From: Granulicella sapmiensis
Lineage (GTDB): Bacteria > Acidobacteriota > Terriglobia > Terriglobales > Acidobacteriaceae
Direction of reading: 5' to 3'
DNA length: 64,000 nt
NCBI GenBank assembly: GCA_026225395.1
Contig: JAMFSR010000028.1
Coordinates: 62,001-126,000, forward strand
The translations under genes were made by a program, and so were the position numbers. This document shows positions 9,124 to 18,497 of this stretch, in pieces; position 1 is the first letter of the stretch; each line of letters begins with the position of its first letter. Below the pieces are notes generated by a model, which saw nothing but the letters and a program-made list of their open reading frames with translations, was not told the origin of the DNA and did no database searches.

Positions 9124-10586
9124 AATCACTCCATCCTTTGCGTTCTTCCTTCGCGACCTTCGCGTTCGCCGTTGCTTGTTCTTCGATGGCCACCGCTCAA
9201 ACCCCAAAGCCCGCAGCTCCGGTGTCGCCGTGGAAGTCGATTCCGATTCCCGCGCTGCATGACTTCAAGCCGACCGAACCCACACTGATCACACTGCCGA
9301 ATGGAGTGCAACTCTTTCTCGAAGAAGACCATGAGCTTCCCTTCACCGATGGATTTATCCGGATTCGCGGAGGCTCCCGCGATGAACCGGCAGACAAGGT
9401 TGGGCTGGTAACGCTCTACGGCGAAACCTGGCGGACCTCCGGCACGAAGGATCATCCGGGCGATGCGCTGGACGATCAACTGGCGGCAAAGGCTGCTTCG
9501 ATTGAAACGGGCGGCGGCCAGGCGGCGACGTCTGTCAGTTGGTCGAGCTTCTCGAAAGACTTCGACGGCGTCTTTTCCATCGCGCTCGATCTGTTGGAAC
9601 ATCCGGCCTTCGACGAGAAGAAGCTCGATCTGGCCAAGCAGAGCATGGAGTCCAGCATCCTGCGGCGGAATGACGATGCAGCTTCGATTGCGCGGCGCGA
9701 GGCGATACAGATCGCCTACGGCAAGGGCAATCCTTACGGCCGGGAATCCGAACTGGCTACCGTCTCTGCGGTCAAACTCGGCGACCTGAAGGCCTGGCAT
9801 GAGAAGACATTTGCCGGAGCGAACCTGATCGTCGGGGTCATCGGCGACTTCGACGCCAAAGAGATGGAAGCCAAGCTACGCGCGGCTTTCAGCGGCATCC
9901 CTCAAGGAACGAAGCTGGATTCGACAAAAGTCGATTTTGCCGAACCGACGCCGGGCATCTACTTTGCAAACAAGTCGGATGTGGATCAATCAAACGTGTA
10001 CATGGTCGGGCTCGGAACCGAAGAGCGAAACCCGGACTTCTATGCGCTTTCCGTGATGAACGAGATCTTCTCCGGCGGCTTCGGCTCACGCGTAATCCAG
10101 AATGTCCGGACGAAGCTGGGCCTGGCATATGACGTGGGCGGTACATTCGGCGCGGCGTATGACCATCCGGGGCTGTTCGTTGTGGACCTCGGCACCAAGA
10201 GCTCCAGCACCGTGGCGGCAACCAAGGCGACGCTGGATGAAGTGCGGCGGTTGCGCACCGATCCTCCGACGCCGAGCGAGCTGCGCAAGGCCAAGGACGA
10301 TCTGCTGAACGCCTTCATCTTCAAATACGACACGCCGGAGAAAGTGCTGAACGAGCAGGTGGTGTTCGCCGTGTACGGCTATCCGTCGGACTTCCTGGAA
10401 CGGTACCGCGCGGGCGTGGAAAGGGTGACAGCCGAAGATGTGACTCGCGTGGCCCTGAAGTACATTCAACCGGAGAAACTGGCGATTGTGGTGGTGGGCA
10501 ATAAGACTGAGATCAAGCCGCCACTGTCGGATCTAGGCAAAACAACGGAGCTGGACATCACCATCCCGGGCGCTCCAAAGGAGTAA
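9120..10586 (+). CDS. M16 family non-catalytic partner subunit
   Basis: 488 residues, with a signal peptide (about 1-27, ending near ATAQ). The M16 fold is clear: LPNGVQLFLEE, VGLVTLYGETW in place of the zinc-binding helix, GNPYGRE, and GFGSRVIQNVRTKLGLAYDV in the C-terminal half. The HxxEH motif is absent, so it should not bind catalytic zinc. The C-terminal Arg/Tyr region typical of the substrate-gripping half is kept. Its ATG overlaps the stop of the catalytic M16 gene (ATGA), which indicates translational coupling and a one-to-one complex. It is the last gene of this two-gene unit; a perfect palindrome lies 16 bases after the stop. Confidence 0.92.
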   Translation: MKSLHPLRSSFATFAFAVACSSMATAQTPKPAAPVSPWKSIPIPALHDFKPTEPTLITLPNGVQLFLEEDHELPFTDGFIRIRGGSRDEPADKVGLVTLYGETWRTSGTKDHPGDALDDQLAAKAASIETGGGQAATSVSWSSFSKDFDGVFSIALDLLEHPAFDEKKLDLAKQSMESSILRRNDDAASIARREAIQIAYGKGNPYGRESELATVSAVKLGDLKAWHEKTFAGANLIVGVIGDFDAKEMEAKLRAAFSGIPQGTKLDSTKVDFAEPTPGIYFANKSDVDQSNVYMVGLGTEERNPDFYALSVMNEIFSGGFGSRVIQNVRTKLGLAYDVGGTFGAAYDHPGLFVVDLGTKSSSTVAATKATLDEVRRLRTDPPTPSELRKAKDDLLNAFIFKYDTPEKVLNEQVVFAVYGYPSDFLERYRAGVERVTAEDVTRVALKYIQPEKLAIVVVGNKTEIKPPLSDLGKTTELDITIPGAPKE

Positions 10587-10602
10587 CCGGGGCAAACTCC
10601 AC

Positions 10603-10642
10603 GCCGACATCCCATCCTTTCGCGGAGGGATGGGGTGTCGGC
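10603..10642. repeat. REP-like palindrome after the M16 pair
   Basis: Two 15-base arms (one G-T pair) enclose a 10-base loop. The inner arm CCCATCC...GGATGGG shares the CCCATCCTTTCGC core with the repeat at 58022. No T run follows, so it looks like an extragenic palindromic repeat rather than an intrinsic terminator, although it may stabilise the mRNA end. Confidence 0.7.
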
Positions 10643-10945
10643 GGCCTCGCGCAGGCTGAATGCGATGAAGGTAGACAGTTCACGGGCCCTTGACACTCCG
10701 CTTACAATAAAAAGACCGAGCCCCTCGATCAGTCCCCATCCAAATCGAGCTTGTCTCGTTTTTGAAGTCCACGCCTAACCCCAATCTCCTGCGGACTTTA
10801 CGCAGAAAACGGGGGGAGGGGGTGTTGTCCGTCCGCAGCATCATCGGCAGCCTCAACCGCCGCATCCAGCGCACTCGAGAGCGATTCTCTCGAACTGCTA
10901 AACTTTATTTTTGGCGTGATTTCGCCGCTCGTGAAGGAGCTCGTT
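10643..10945. other. Long leader/intergenic region upstream of pdxS
   Basis: No convincing gene was seen. It contains a 7-bp palindrome at 10875-10893 (TCGAGAG-CGATT-CTCTCGA) about 50 bases before the pdxS start. A TTGACA at 10690-10700 is followed after only seven bases by TACAAT, which is too close to be a normal promoter. The pdxS ribosome site GAAGGAG lies at 10933-10939. No riboswitch was recognised. Confidence 0.5.
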
Positions 10946-11917
10946 ATGGCACACAGCAGCAACGGAAACCACAGCAACGGAAACGGCAGCGGCAATAGCA
11001 CTTCCCTTCGCCTCAAGATCGGCTTGGCCGAGATGATGAAGGGCGGCGTCATCATGGACGTCATGAACGTAGCCCAGGCGGAGATCGCCGAACAAGCCGG
11101 CGCCGTCTCCGTGATGGCCCTCGAGCGCGTTCCCGCGATGATTCGCGCCGAAGGCGGCGTGGCCCGTATGGCAAACCCCAAGCTAATCAAGGAGATCATC
11201 GCGACCGTCTCCATCCCTGTGATGGCGAAAGCCCGCATCGGCCACTTTGCCGAAGCGCAGGTGCTGCAGGCCCTCGGCGTAGACTTCATCGACGAGTCCG
11301 AAGTGCTGACGCCCGCCGACGAGGTCTACCACATCGACAAGCATGCCTTCACCACGCCGTTTGTGTGCGGCGCGAAGAACCTCGGGGAGGCCTGTCGACG
11401 CATAGCGGAAGGCGCAGCGATGATTCGCACAAAGGGCGAGCCCGGTACCGGCGACGTAGTCCACGCCGTACAGCACATGCGGCAGATCACGCGCGAAATC
11501 AAGGCGCTGACTGTGCTCGGCGACGAAGAGCTTTACAACGCTGCGAAGGTGCATGGCGCGCCGTATGAGCTGATCCGCATGATCGCCAAGGCTGGCAAGC
11601 TGCCGGTGCCGAACTTCTCGGCCGGCGGCATTGCTACCCCGGCAGACGCTGCACTAATGATGCAGCTGGGGGCGGAAACTGTATTCGTGGGTTCGGGCAT
11701 TTTCATGAAGGAAGGCGCGATTCCGCTGGACGTGGAGCACAACAAGCTGGAGCGTGAAGAAGCTGTTTCGCGTGCGAAGGCGATTGTGCTGGCGACGCTG
11801 CACTTCAACGATCCCAAGATCGTTGCGGAAGCATCGGAAGCAGTGCTTGGCAGCATGAAGGGTCTGGCTGCGGCGGCGATCGAACAAAAGAACCTGATGC
11901 AGAATCGCGGCTGGTAA
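10946..11917 (+). CDS. pdxS: Pyridoxal 5'-phosphate synthase lyase subunit PdxS
   Basis: Forms PLP from ribose 5-phosphate, glyceraldehyde 3-phosphate and ammonia supplied by PdxT, in the cytosol as a 12-mer. After an Asn/Ser/Gly-rich N-terminal tail of about 20 residues, the (beta/alpha)8 barrel is almost canonical: KGGVIMDV with the first catalytic Asp region, [19 protein letters not shown] with the two active-site lysine region, GEPGTGDVV phosphate loop, and [19 protein letters not shown] near the end. The ATG at 10946 is chosen because GAAGGAG lies six bases upstream; a GTG 30 bases earlier is in frame but has no such site. pdxT follows after 97 bases. Confidence 0.98.
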   Translation: MAHSSNGNHSNGNGSGNSTSLRLKIGLAEMMKGGVIMDVMNVAQAEIAEQAGAVSVMALERVPAMIRAEGGVARMANPKLIKEIIATVSIPVMAKARIGHFAEAQVLQALGVDFIDESEVLTPADEVYHIDKHAFTTPFVCGAKNLGEACRRIAEGAAMIRTKGEPGTGDVVHAVQHMRQITREIKALTVLGDEELYNAAKVHGAPYELIRMIAKAGKLPVPNFSAGGIATPADAALMMQLGAETVFVGSGIFMKEGAIPLDVEHNKLEREEAVSRAKAIVLATLHFNDPKIVAEASEAVLGSMKGLAAAAIEQKNLMQNRGW

Positions 11918-12014
11918 TCGCGCAACGCTTTTCACTTGTCATCCTGTAGCACAGCGGAAGCAACGTATTGTTGCTGTGCCTTTCGTGTGGTTGTTTCAGC
12001 GTTAGTGAGCGACT

Positions 12015-12605
12015 ATGTCTAAATGTCCACAGATCGGCGTTCTGGCTCTACAAGGGGCGTATGACATTCATGCGGAGCGCCTGAACGAACTCGGCGCAAT
12101 CACACGGTTCATTCGCACGCCGGATCAGCTTGAGTTTTTGGATGGACTCGTCATTCCTGGCGGCGAGTCGACGACGTTCCTGAAACATCTGGAGCGTGCC
12201 GGCTTCTACGACGTACTGAATGACTTCGTTCATACGAAGCCTACGTTCGGCACATGTGCCGGAACGATTCTTCTGGCGAAAGATGTGACAAATCCTACGC
12301 AGCGCTCGTTCGCTGTCCTCGATATCGAGGTCGAGCGCAATGCTTACGGGCGCCAGAATGACTCGACCATCCTGACGGAAGAGACTTCCCTCCCCGGTGG
12401 GCCGATGGAGATGGTGTTCATCCGCGCGCCGCGCATTACGCGCGTGGCCGATGACATCGAAGTGCTTGCGACGCGCGATGGAAACGCTACGCTGGTGCGC
12501 AAGGGCAAGCTCCTGGCGGCGACGTTTCATCCGGAGCTTTCCGACGATGTGCGCGTGCATCAGCTATTCCTGGACATGGTGCGCGAGCACACTCCCTGCG
12601 ACTAG
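12015..12605 (+). CDS. pdxT: Pyridoxal 5'-phosphate synthase glutaminase subunit PdxT
   Basis: Class I glutamine amidotransferase that hydrolyses glutamine and channels ammonia to PdxS. 196 residues, normal for the family. Visible motifs are VLALQGAYDIH at the N-terminus, IPGGEST, the nucleophile Cys81 in FGTCAGTILLAK, and the catalytic His-Glu in FHPELS near residue 172. It lies 97 bases downstream of pdxS on the same strand and 18 bases upstream of the cytochrome oxidase genes, so the units may be co-transcribed. Confidence 0.97.
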   Translation: MSKCPQIGVLALQGAYDIHAERLNELGAITRFIRTPDQLEFLDGLVIPGGESTTFLKHLERAGFYDVLNDFVHTKPTFGTCAGTILLAKDVTNPTQRSFAVLDIEVERNAYGRQNDSTILTEETSLPGGPMEMVFIRAPRITRVADDIEVLATRDGNATLVRKGKLLAATFHPELSDDVRVHQLFLDMVREHTPCD

Positions 12606-12623
12606 CCGCACTACAATCAAGCC

Positions 12624-13379
12624 ATGCTTAACGCGCAGGCGATCGTGTCCGGCCAACAGTTCTGGCATCTGCCGCGGAATGCTTCGCTGCACGGACGGTC
12701 GCTCGATCAACACCTGCTGCTGAACCTGTGGATCGCGCTGGCACTGCTGACGCTGGCGCATTTCATCTTACTGGTGGGGTTGGCAGTGAGGCGGCGAGCC
12801 CATAGGCCCATCCACAAGCTGACGCTGGAGTATCTTCCGCTGGCAGCGCTTACGGTGCTGTTTGCGTTTCTGGCGATCCGCGCGCAGCGGCTTTGGGCGG
12901 CGCAGCGGTATACAGGCGCCGACCTTGCCGCGATGCAAGTGGAAGTGACCGGCATGCAGTTTGCCTGGTACTTCCGGTATCCGGGAAAGGATGCGACGTT
13001 TGGGCAGACGAAGCTTGCGCTGGCGGATGCGCCTGCAGGCAATCCGCTAGGGATTGACCCGAAAGACTCCTATGGGACTGATGACATCGTCAGCAGCCAG
13101 CTCGTATTACCGGCAAATCGAGAAGTAGATCTGACACTCAGGGCGCAGGATGTGATCCATGGCTTCGCTGTGCCGGAGATGCGTCTGAAGCAGAACGCAG
13201 TCCCGGGCCAGACGGCGCATATTCACTTCACGCCGACAACGCCGGGAACGTATGCGATTCTTTGCACGCAGCTTTGCGGATTGGGGCATTACAGAATGCA
13301 GGCAACGATGCTGGTGCTTCCGCCGGAGAAGTTTGCTGCGTGGCTGGCCACTCGTGAAGCGCAGGCGGGTGCGCGATGA
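12624..13379 (+). CDS. coxB: Cytochrome c oxidase subunit II
   Basis: Carries the CuA centre that accepts electrons from cytochrome c and passes them to subunit I. 251 residues. Two N-terminal membrane segments (about 30-52 and 65-85) precede the periplasmic cupredoxin domain. CuA ligands are visible: His in DVIHGF and the cluster CTQLCGLGHYRM (Cys, Cys, His, Met). The aromatic patch GMQFAWYFRYP is present. There is no fused cytochrome c domain. coxA overlaps its stop by four bases (ATGA), and coxC follows. Confidence 0.95.
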   Translation: MLNAQAIVSGQQFWHLPRNASLHGRSLDQHLLLNLWIALALLTLAHFILLVGLAVRRRAHRPIHKLTLEYLPLAALTVLFAFLAIRAQRLWAAQRYTGADLAAMQVEVTGMQFAWYFRYPGKDATFGQTKLALADAPAGNPLGIDPKDSYGTDDIVSSQLVLPANREVDLTLRAQDVIHGFAVPEMRLKQNAVPGQTAHIHFTPTTPGTYAILCTQLCGLGHYRMQATMLVLPPEKFAAWLATREAQAGAR

Positions 13380-15064
13380 GGGTGATGCATCATCGAGCGG
13401 TCGGCCTTGGATATATCGCGATCTCGGTGGTGGCTGTTTTGCTGGGCACAGTGCTTTCGCTGCTGATGCGGCTGCATCTTTCGTGGCCTGCGTGGAAGCT
13501 GCCGCTGCATGGGCTCATTTTGCCGGAGGAGTACCTGGCGCTGGTGACGATGCATGGCACGATCATGCTCTTCTTCGTGTTGACGGTGGCGCCGCAATCG
13601 GGGTTCGGCAATCTGATTTTGCCTGCGCAGATCGGGTCGCGGAAGATGGCCTTTCCGCGGCTGAATGCGGCGAGTATGTATCTCACGGCCGTTGCGCTGG
13701 CGGTGTTGGTGGCAGCTTTCTTTGTGCCGCAAGGCGCACCTATTTCCGGATGGACGGCATACCCGCCGCTTTCGGCTTCTCCGCTGGCGGGTCCGGGCCA
13801 GGGCGATGGAATGGATGTGTGGCTGGCGGCGATTGTGATGTTTGCTGTGGCGTCAACTGCTTCGGGCATCAACACGCTCACGACGATCGTGAAGCTACGG
13901 GCTGAGGGCATGACGTGGGAGCGGCTGCCACTAACAGTGTGGGGTTGGTTCACGGCGGCGCTGCTGAGCGTGCTCGCGTTCTCGGTGTTGATGGCCGCAA
14001 TCGTGATGTTGTTGTGCGACCGGCATCTGCACACCGGCTTCTTTCTGCCGGCCCAGGATTTGATCAACGGCGTGATGCTCGGCCACACAGGCGATAGTTC
14101 CCCGCTGCTTTGGCTACACCTGTTCTGGTTCTTTGGGCATCCGGAAGTCTACATCGCCATCCTCCCCGGGATGGGACTTACGTCGATGGTGCTGGCGAAC
14201 TTCGCCCGGCGCAAGGTATTTGCCTACCGGCTCATGATCGCCACAACGCTGCTGATCGGATTCCTGGGCATTCTGGTTTGGGGACATCACATGTTTGTGG
14301 CCGGGTTGAATCCGTTTGCCGGGTCGGCTTTTGCGATTTCGACGATGGCGATTGCGCTGCCTGCATCGGCGAAGGTTCTGAGCTGGCTGGCTACGGTCTG
14401 GAGGTCGCGTCCGCAGCTGACCACGCCGATGCTCTTTGCTTTGGGCTTCGTCTCGTTATTTGTGGCAGGTGGGCTCACGGGGCCAATTCTTGCGCAGCCG
14501 ATTCTGGATGAGTATCTGCACAATACGTTCTTCGTGGTCGCGCACTTCCACCTGATCATGGCGATGGCTGGAATCTTTGGGCTATGCTGCGCGACGTACT
14601 ACTGGTTCCCGCTGATCTTTCGGCGGCAGCTTTCTGAACCACTGGGCAAGGTGCATTTTGGGCTGACGATCTTCGGGGCATACTCGACGTTTCTTCCGAT
14701 GCACCTTACGGGTCTTGCCGGTGAGCCACGACAGTATGCGCAGTTGAATGGAATCGCCGGGCCGGGCACGGCGCTGCTGCAGACCACAACGCCGCTACAG
14801 CTGCACATCACGTTTTCGGCGCTATTCCTGGCTTGCGCGCAGCTGCCATTTCTTTACAACGTGTTACGGACGGCGCTTTTGCCGCCGACGGCGGTGGAGA
14901 ATCCGTGGAACGCGACGACCATGGAGTGGGCTCCGAATGCGCTGGAGGAAACGAGTCCTGAGCCGCTGATGGCTTATCGCGGGCCGTGCCAATATTCGGA
15001 CGACGCGGCCACCTTTATCGCGCAATGGCAGCCCGATGAAGCGTCCACACCGCATCTGGAGTAA
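13376..15064 (+). CDS. coxA: Cytochrome c oxidase subunit I
   Basis: The catalytic heme-copper subunit, reducing oxygen to water and pumping protons. 562 residues with about 12 membrane helices. Key residues are visible: low-spin heme ligand in TMHGTIM, CuB His and cross-linked Tyr in FFGHPEVYI, the CuB His pair in VWGHHMFV, and the two heme ligands in VAHFHLIMAM. The C-terminal 40 residues are hydrophilic. The ATG overlaps the coxB stop. Heme synthesis and assembly genes (ctaA, ctaB, ctaG) are not in this window. Confidence 0.97.
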   Translation: MRVMHHRAVGLGYIAISVVAVLLGTVLSLLMRLHLSWPAWKLPLHGLILPEEYLALVTMHGTIMLFFVLTVAPQSGFGNLILPAQIGSRKMAFPRLNAASMYLTAVALAVLVAAFFVPQGAPISGWTAYPPLSASPLAGPGQGDGMDVWLAAIVMFAVASTASGINTLTTIVKLRAEGMTWERLPLTVWGWFTAALLSVLAFSVLMAAIVMLLCDRHLHTGFFLPAQDLINGVMLGHTGDSSPLLWLHLFWFFGHPEVYIAILPGMGLTSMVLANFARRKVFAYRLMIATTLLIGFLGILVWGHHMFVAGLNPFAGSAFAISTMAIALPASAKVLSWLATVWRSRPQLTTPMLFALGFVSLFVAGGLTGPILAQPILDEYLHNTFFVVAHFHLIMAMAGIFGLCCATYYWFPLIFRRQLSEPLGKVHFGLTIFGAYSTFLPMHLTGLAGEPRQYAQLNGIAGPGTALLQTTTPLQLHITFSALFLACAQLPFLYNVLRTALLPPTAVENPWNATTMEWAPNALEETSPEPLMAYRGPCQYSDDAATFIAQWQPDEASTPHLE

Positions 15065-15101
15065 TCTGAAATCGCAGACTTCGCGTGCCTGCCCTAAAGA
15101 T

Positions 15102-15875
15102 ATGGCTCCTACGATCACACCGCCGGAGATCGACCGCCGCCGCCCACCCGGCGACATTCGCGAGAACGATAACGGCTCGGGTCGGCGACCGCCCACGGAC
15201 AAACGCACCGGCGGCAACGGCGAGGGAGACAACTGGAACGATCGGCCACAGGGTCGGCGAGGACCGCGGGAGCGGCTTTCGCAGGTGCGGGTCGGGGTTT
15301 TCTTCGGCTTGTTTGCGGTGCTGATGTTCTTCATCGCCATTGTCAGCGCCTTCTTCGTCACCAAGTCCAACGGACACTTCGACGCTTACTCGCGTTACAT
15401 CAACGACTGGCTTCCGACGGCGATTCCTTCGATCTTGTGGCTGAATACGGCTGTCCTGATCGTCAGCTCCGCTTCAGCCGAGCTGGCACGGCGCAGCATG
15501 TTTCAGGAGCAGGACGTGATGGATGAGTGGCTCGGGCTGGGGCGGCCGACTTCGCGGCGGGCAACGCTGTGGCTTTCGATCACGCTGGCGCTGGGCATCG
15601 TCTTTCTTTCCGGGCAAGTGGTGGCATGGAAACAACTGGCCGCGCAGCAGAGGTATCGCGGAAACCCGAGCAGCCACTTCTTCTACCTGATCACCTACGC
15701 GCATGCCGCGCATCTGCTGATCGGCGTAGGGGCATTGGTTGCTGCCCTGGTTGGGCTGCATCGCTCCCGGCGGATGTTGACCCGCCAGATTCTGGTGGAC
15801 GCCACGGTCTGGTACTGGCACGCGATGGGCGTGCTGTGGCTTCTGCTCTTTGCACTGCTGGAGTTTGGGCAGTGA
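15102..15875 (+). CDS. coxC: Cytochrome c oxidase subunit III
   Basis: About 257 residues from ATG 15102, which leaves a 37-base gap after coxA; an earlier in-frame ATG at 15036 would overlap coxA by 29 bases and add a non-conserved stretch. A charged, Pro/Arg-rich N-terminal tail of about 60 residues precedes five membrane helices, starting at VGVFFGLFAVLMFF and ending VWYWHAMGVLWLLLFALLEFG, the typical subunit III C-terminus. It stabilises subunit I and its proton uptake. The last codon overlaps the start of the small gene that follows (GTGA). Confidence 0.92.
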   Translation: MAPTITPPEIDRRRPPGDIRENDNGSGRRPPTDKRTGGNGEGDNWNDRPQGRRGPRERLSQVRVGVFFGLFAVLMFFIAIVSAFFVTKSNGHFDAYSRYINDWLPTAIPSILWLNTAVLIVSSASAELARRSMFQEQDVMDEWLGLGRPTSRRATLWLSITLALGIVFLSGQVVAWKQLAAQQRYRGNPSSHFFYLITYAHAAHLLIGVGALVAALVGLHRSRRMLTRQILVDATVWYWHAMGVLWLLLFALLEFGQ

Positions 15876-16078
15876 TTCGCCGTGCTCTGTTTGCAGCTGC
15901 CCTACTCACGGCTTTTACGGCCAGCGCCCAGGGCCAGGGCTGCACCCAATGCCTGGATGCGACTCGGGCAACTCCACTGGCCGTGCAGGCGGCCTACCGG
16001 CATGCTATTTACCTGCTGGGAAGCGCCGGAGCCGGCCTTTTTCTGGCGGGCGCGCTGCTTCTTCGCAGAGAACGCTGA
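15872..16078 (+). CDS. Small CxxC membrane protein coupled to the cox operon
   Basis: A 68-residue protein starting at GTG 15872, overlapping the coxC stop by four bases (GTGA). It has an N-terminal hydrophobic signal segment (ALFAAALLTAFTAS, cut near AQGQ), then CTQCLDATRATP with a CxxC pair, and a C-terminal membrane helix (YLLGSAGAGLFLAGALLL) ending in RRER. The CxxC would face the periplasm. The family is not recognised. The coupling to coxC suggests a small accessory subunit, or a copper or thiol factor, of the oxidase (inference). Confidence 0.75.
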   Translation: MIRRALFAAALLTAFTASAQGQGCTQCLDATRATPLAVQAAYRHAIYLLGSAGAGLFLAGALLLRRER

Positions 16079-16161
16079 TCTGGCCGGGCTGCTCCCTCTT
16101 TGGACGTATGGAAAAACAATCCTTATTCATGGAATAATTGCTCAGGTTGACAAGCCACAAT

Positions 16162-16992
16162 ATGTCCCATTCTGGCACCCTCAGCAGTGCCTCTTTGTCT
16201 TCGGCTCGCTGTGAGCGGCACAATGTTACGGTTACTGGCTCAAATGGGCCGTTATTGGTGCTGCTCCACGGTTTTGGGACGGATCAGACGGTGTGGCGCA
16301 AGGTGCTGCCAAGCTTGGAACCGCACTTTCAGATCCTGCGGATGGACCTGGCGGGCGCCGGTCCAAAGGGCCCGGCCAACTTCGACCCCTCCCGCTACGA
16401 CCACATCGAGTCTCACGCAGACGACCTGTTGCTCGTACTCGACGAGCTGGGTATGGACCAATGCACCTTTGTTGGAGCGTCGGTTGGGTCGATGGTGGGA
16501 TTTCTGGCATCGCTGGAACGGTCGAAGCTGTTCCGCAAGATCATCACGATTGGGGCATCACCGCGATACCTGAACGATGGGCCGTACATTGGCGGCTTTG
16601 AGCAGGAGCATCTGGACCAGATTTACGCCGCTATGAACCGTGACTATCAAGGCTGGATCTCCGGCTTTGCGCCGCTTGCCGTTCGCGGCCTGCCGGACAG
16701 TGCACCGGTCAAAGAGTTTTCCGAAAGCCTGTTCGCACTCCGTCCCGATATTGCTCTCTCGTCAGCGCGGACCATCTTCCAGAGCGACTTCCGCCGCCAT
16801 TTGCCTTTCATCGAACCGCCCGTTGTGTTGCTGCAAACGCAGAACGACATCGCCGTTCCTGACCAGGTCGGCGAGTATCTGAAATCACACATCCGCACGG
16901 CGACCCTTGAGGTACTGCCGGTGGAGGGTCACTTTCCACACCTTGCTGCACCTGAAGTCGTGTCTCAGTCTCTGCTTCGGCACCTCCCCTAA
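16162..16992 (+). CDS. RsbQ/KAI2/D14-type alpha/beta hydrolase
   Basis: About 276 residues from ATG 16162; a TTG at 16138 is also possible and there is no strong ribosome site. The sequence follows the RsbQ/KAI2/DWARF14 family along its length: LLHGFGTDQTVW, LAGAGPKGP, FDPSRYDHIESHADDL, TIGASPRYLND and SGFAPLAV. The triad is intact: Ser107 in GASVGSM, Asp229 in QNDIAVP and His257 in EGHFPHL. The usual GHS elbow is GAS here. In Bacillus RsbQ works with the PAS-phosphatase RsbP in energy-stress signalling. Here the next gene, 12 bases away, is a PAS/GGDEF protein, so the hydrolase may sense or make a small ligand for it (inference). Confidence 0.9.
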   Translation: MSHSGTLSSASLSSARCERHNVTVTGSNGPLLVLLHGFGTDQTVWRKVLPSLEPHFQILRMDLAGAGPKGPANFDPSRYDHIESHADDLLLVLDELGMDQCTFVGASVGSMVGFLASLERSKLFRKIITIGASPRYLNDGPYIGGFEQEHLDQIYAAMNRDYQGWISGFAPLAVRGLPDSAPVKEFSESLFALRPDIALSSARTIFQSDFRRHLPFIEPPVVLLQTQNDIAVPDQVGEYLKSHIRTATLEVLPVEGHFPHLAAPEVVSQSLLRHLP

Positions 16993-17004
16993 TCCCAGGA
17001 CGCG

Positions 17005-18497
17005 ATGCAGAAAAACGAATCCATTAAGAAAGACCTTGGTCTCTCCGACCTTCTCAAATTGCTATGCACCGCCGCAGGCGCTGACGCCGCGCTGATCTCA
17101 ACCGGTAGCGAATCTGCTGCCGAATCGATTGTGCTTGCTTCACAACCTTACGGCCTGGCTGGCCGACGCCTTCCGCTTTCAGCCGGATTGATCGGAGCAT
17201 GCGGTTTAGGCGTGCATCCAACGAACAAGCTTCTGCTCCCCTCAGCCATGACCGGATGGCTCGGCTTCCGTCCGGGCTTTGTTGCTTCACTGAAGATGGA
17301 CCTTGCTGAAGCTGAAGGATGTCTCTTCTTCTGGTGGAAAGAGCGTCCGAATGAGACGCCTGAACTCGCCTCGCACCTTCAACAGGCGGCACGAGTCGTT
17401 GGAGACTTTGCCGCACGGCAGAACACAGCGGCGAAGCTGCTGCAGATGCAGGAACGGCTGGATGCCACCCTTCGGAACGTTGGGCTCGGCATCGTGTTCG
17501 TCGACCTGTTGCAGGGCAGTCTGGTTAACCCAGTAGCGGCAGAATTCCTCAGGATCCCAGCCACAACCAGCGATACCGCCAGCGTTGTGGCTGCCATGCA
17601 GCGCACGCGTTCGGCGTGCCTTATTGAGACCTCGGAAGGTATCCCGCTGGCGCTTTCGGTTACGGCCTCAGACGCGGCTACGGCGGAGTATTGGATCGAC
17701 TCTGAACGCAAGATTGCTGTCCGGGTTGAGAGCCATTCCGTGGGCAGCGCCGAAGTTCCGGGACGGTTCTGGGTATTCACCGACGTCAAGCCGCTCTGGA
17801 ACTCTTCTGAGAAAGTGAAAGCCGCAAACGACGTGCTGGAGCGCAACGTGGCTCTGCTGGCTGAAGAGATGGAGCGGCGCATGGAAGCGGAGGCTGAGCT
17901 TCGCAAATACAGCCAGGGACTTAAGCAGCAAAATGAAGAGCTTGAGATTGCAAAGCTTGAGAGCGACCTCATCGCGAATCAGGATGGGTTGACGGGGTTG
18001 GCAAACAGGCGACGGTTCCGGCGTGGGTTGGACGACATGGTTGCCGATGCTCGTCAGAACGGTAGCCGTGTTGCGGTGCTGTATCTCGATCTCGATAAGT
18101 TCAAGGCAGTGAACGATACGCTGGCCACGAACGTGGGGATCTATTGCTGCGCACGGTTTCCGAGACGCTGGTGAAGGTGCTGCGCAAGGATGATCTGATC
18201 GCACGACTGGGCGGGGACGAATTTGGCTGCGCCATGAGTTTACCGGCGGGCACAGATATAGCGGACGTGACGTCGCTGGTAGTGAAGCTGGCACAGCGGC
18301 TGAATATCCCAGTGCAGAGCCCGGGAGAGACGATCCATGTAAGCGCATCAATCGGGATGGCGATCTATCCGGATGACGCGAACGATGCCGTGAGCCTGCT
18401 GCGTGCGGCGGACAACGCCATGTATCTTGGCAAGCGGCAGGGCGGAAACGAGGTCATCGTGTTTACGCGACGCAATGATGCGGTGTCCTCAAACTAG
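17005..18497 (+). pseudogene. GAF/PAS-like sensor diguanylate cyclase (GGDEF), broken by a one-base frameshift
   Basis: The N-terminal part (17005 to about 18125) encodes a GAF-like region (about 1-150), a PAS-like region (about 150-265), a coiled coil (about 270-320, ending QQNEELEIAKLESDL) and the start of a GGDEF domain (DGLTGLANRRRF, YLDLDKFKAVNDTL). The reading frame is then lost. Adding one G to the short run at 18123-18124 restores LGHERGDLLLRTV and joins the downstream frame, which holds an intact GGDEF active site (ARLGGDEFGC) and ends at 18497. Without repair, translation ends at 18174 and no cyclase is made. This could be a real mutation or a consensus error. The stop overlaps convergently with that of the dehydrogenase gene. 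Confidence 0.85.

Noticed and set aside
10690..10710. TTGACA near TACAAT upstream of pdxS
   Set aside because: Only seven bases between them, which is not a sigma-70 promoter.
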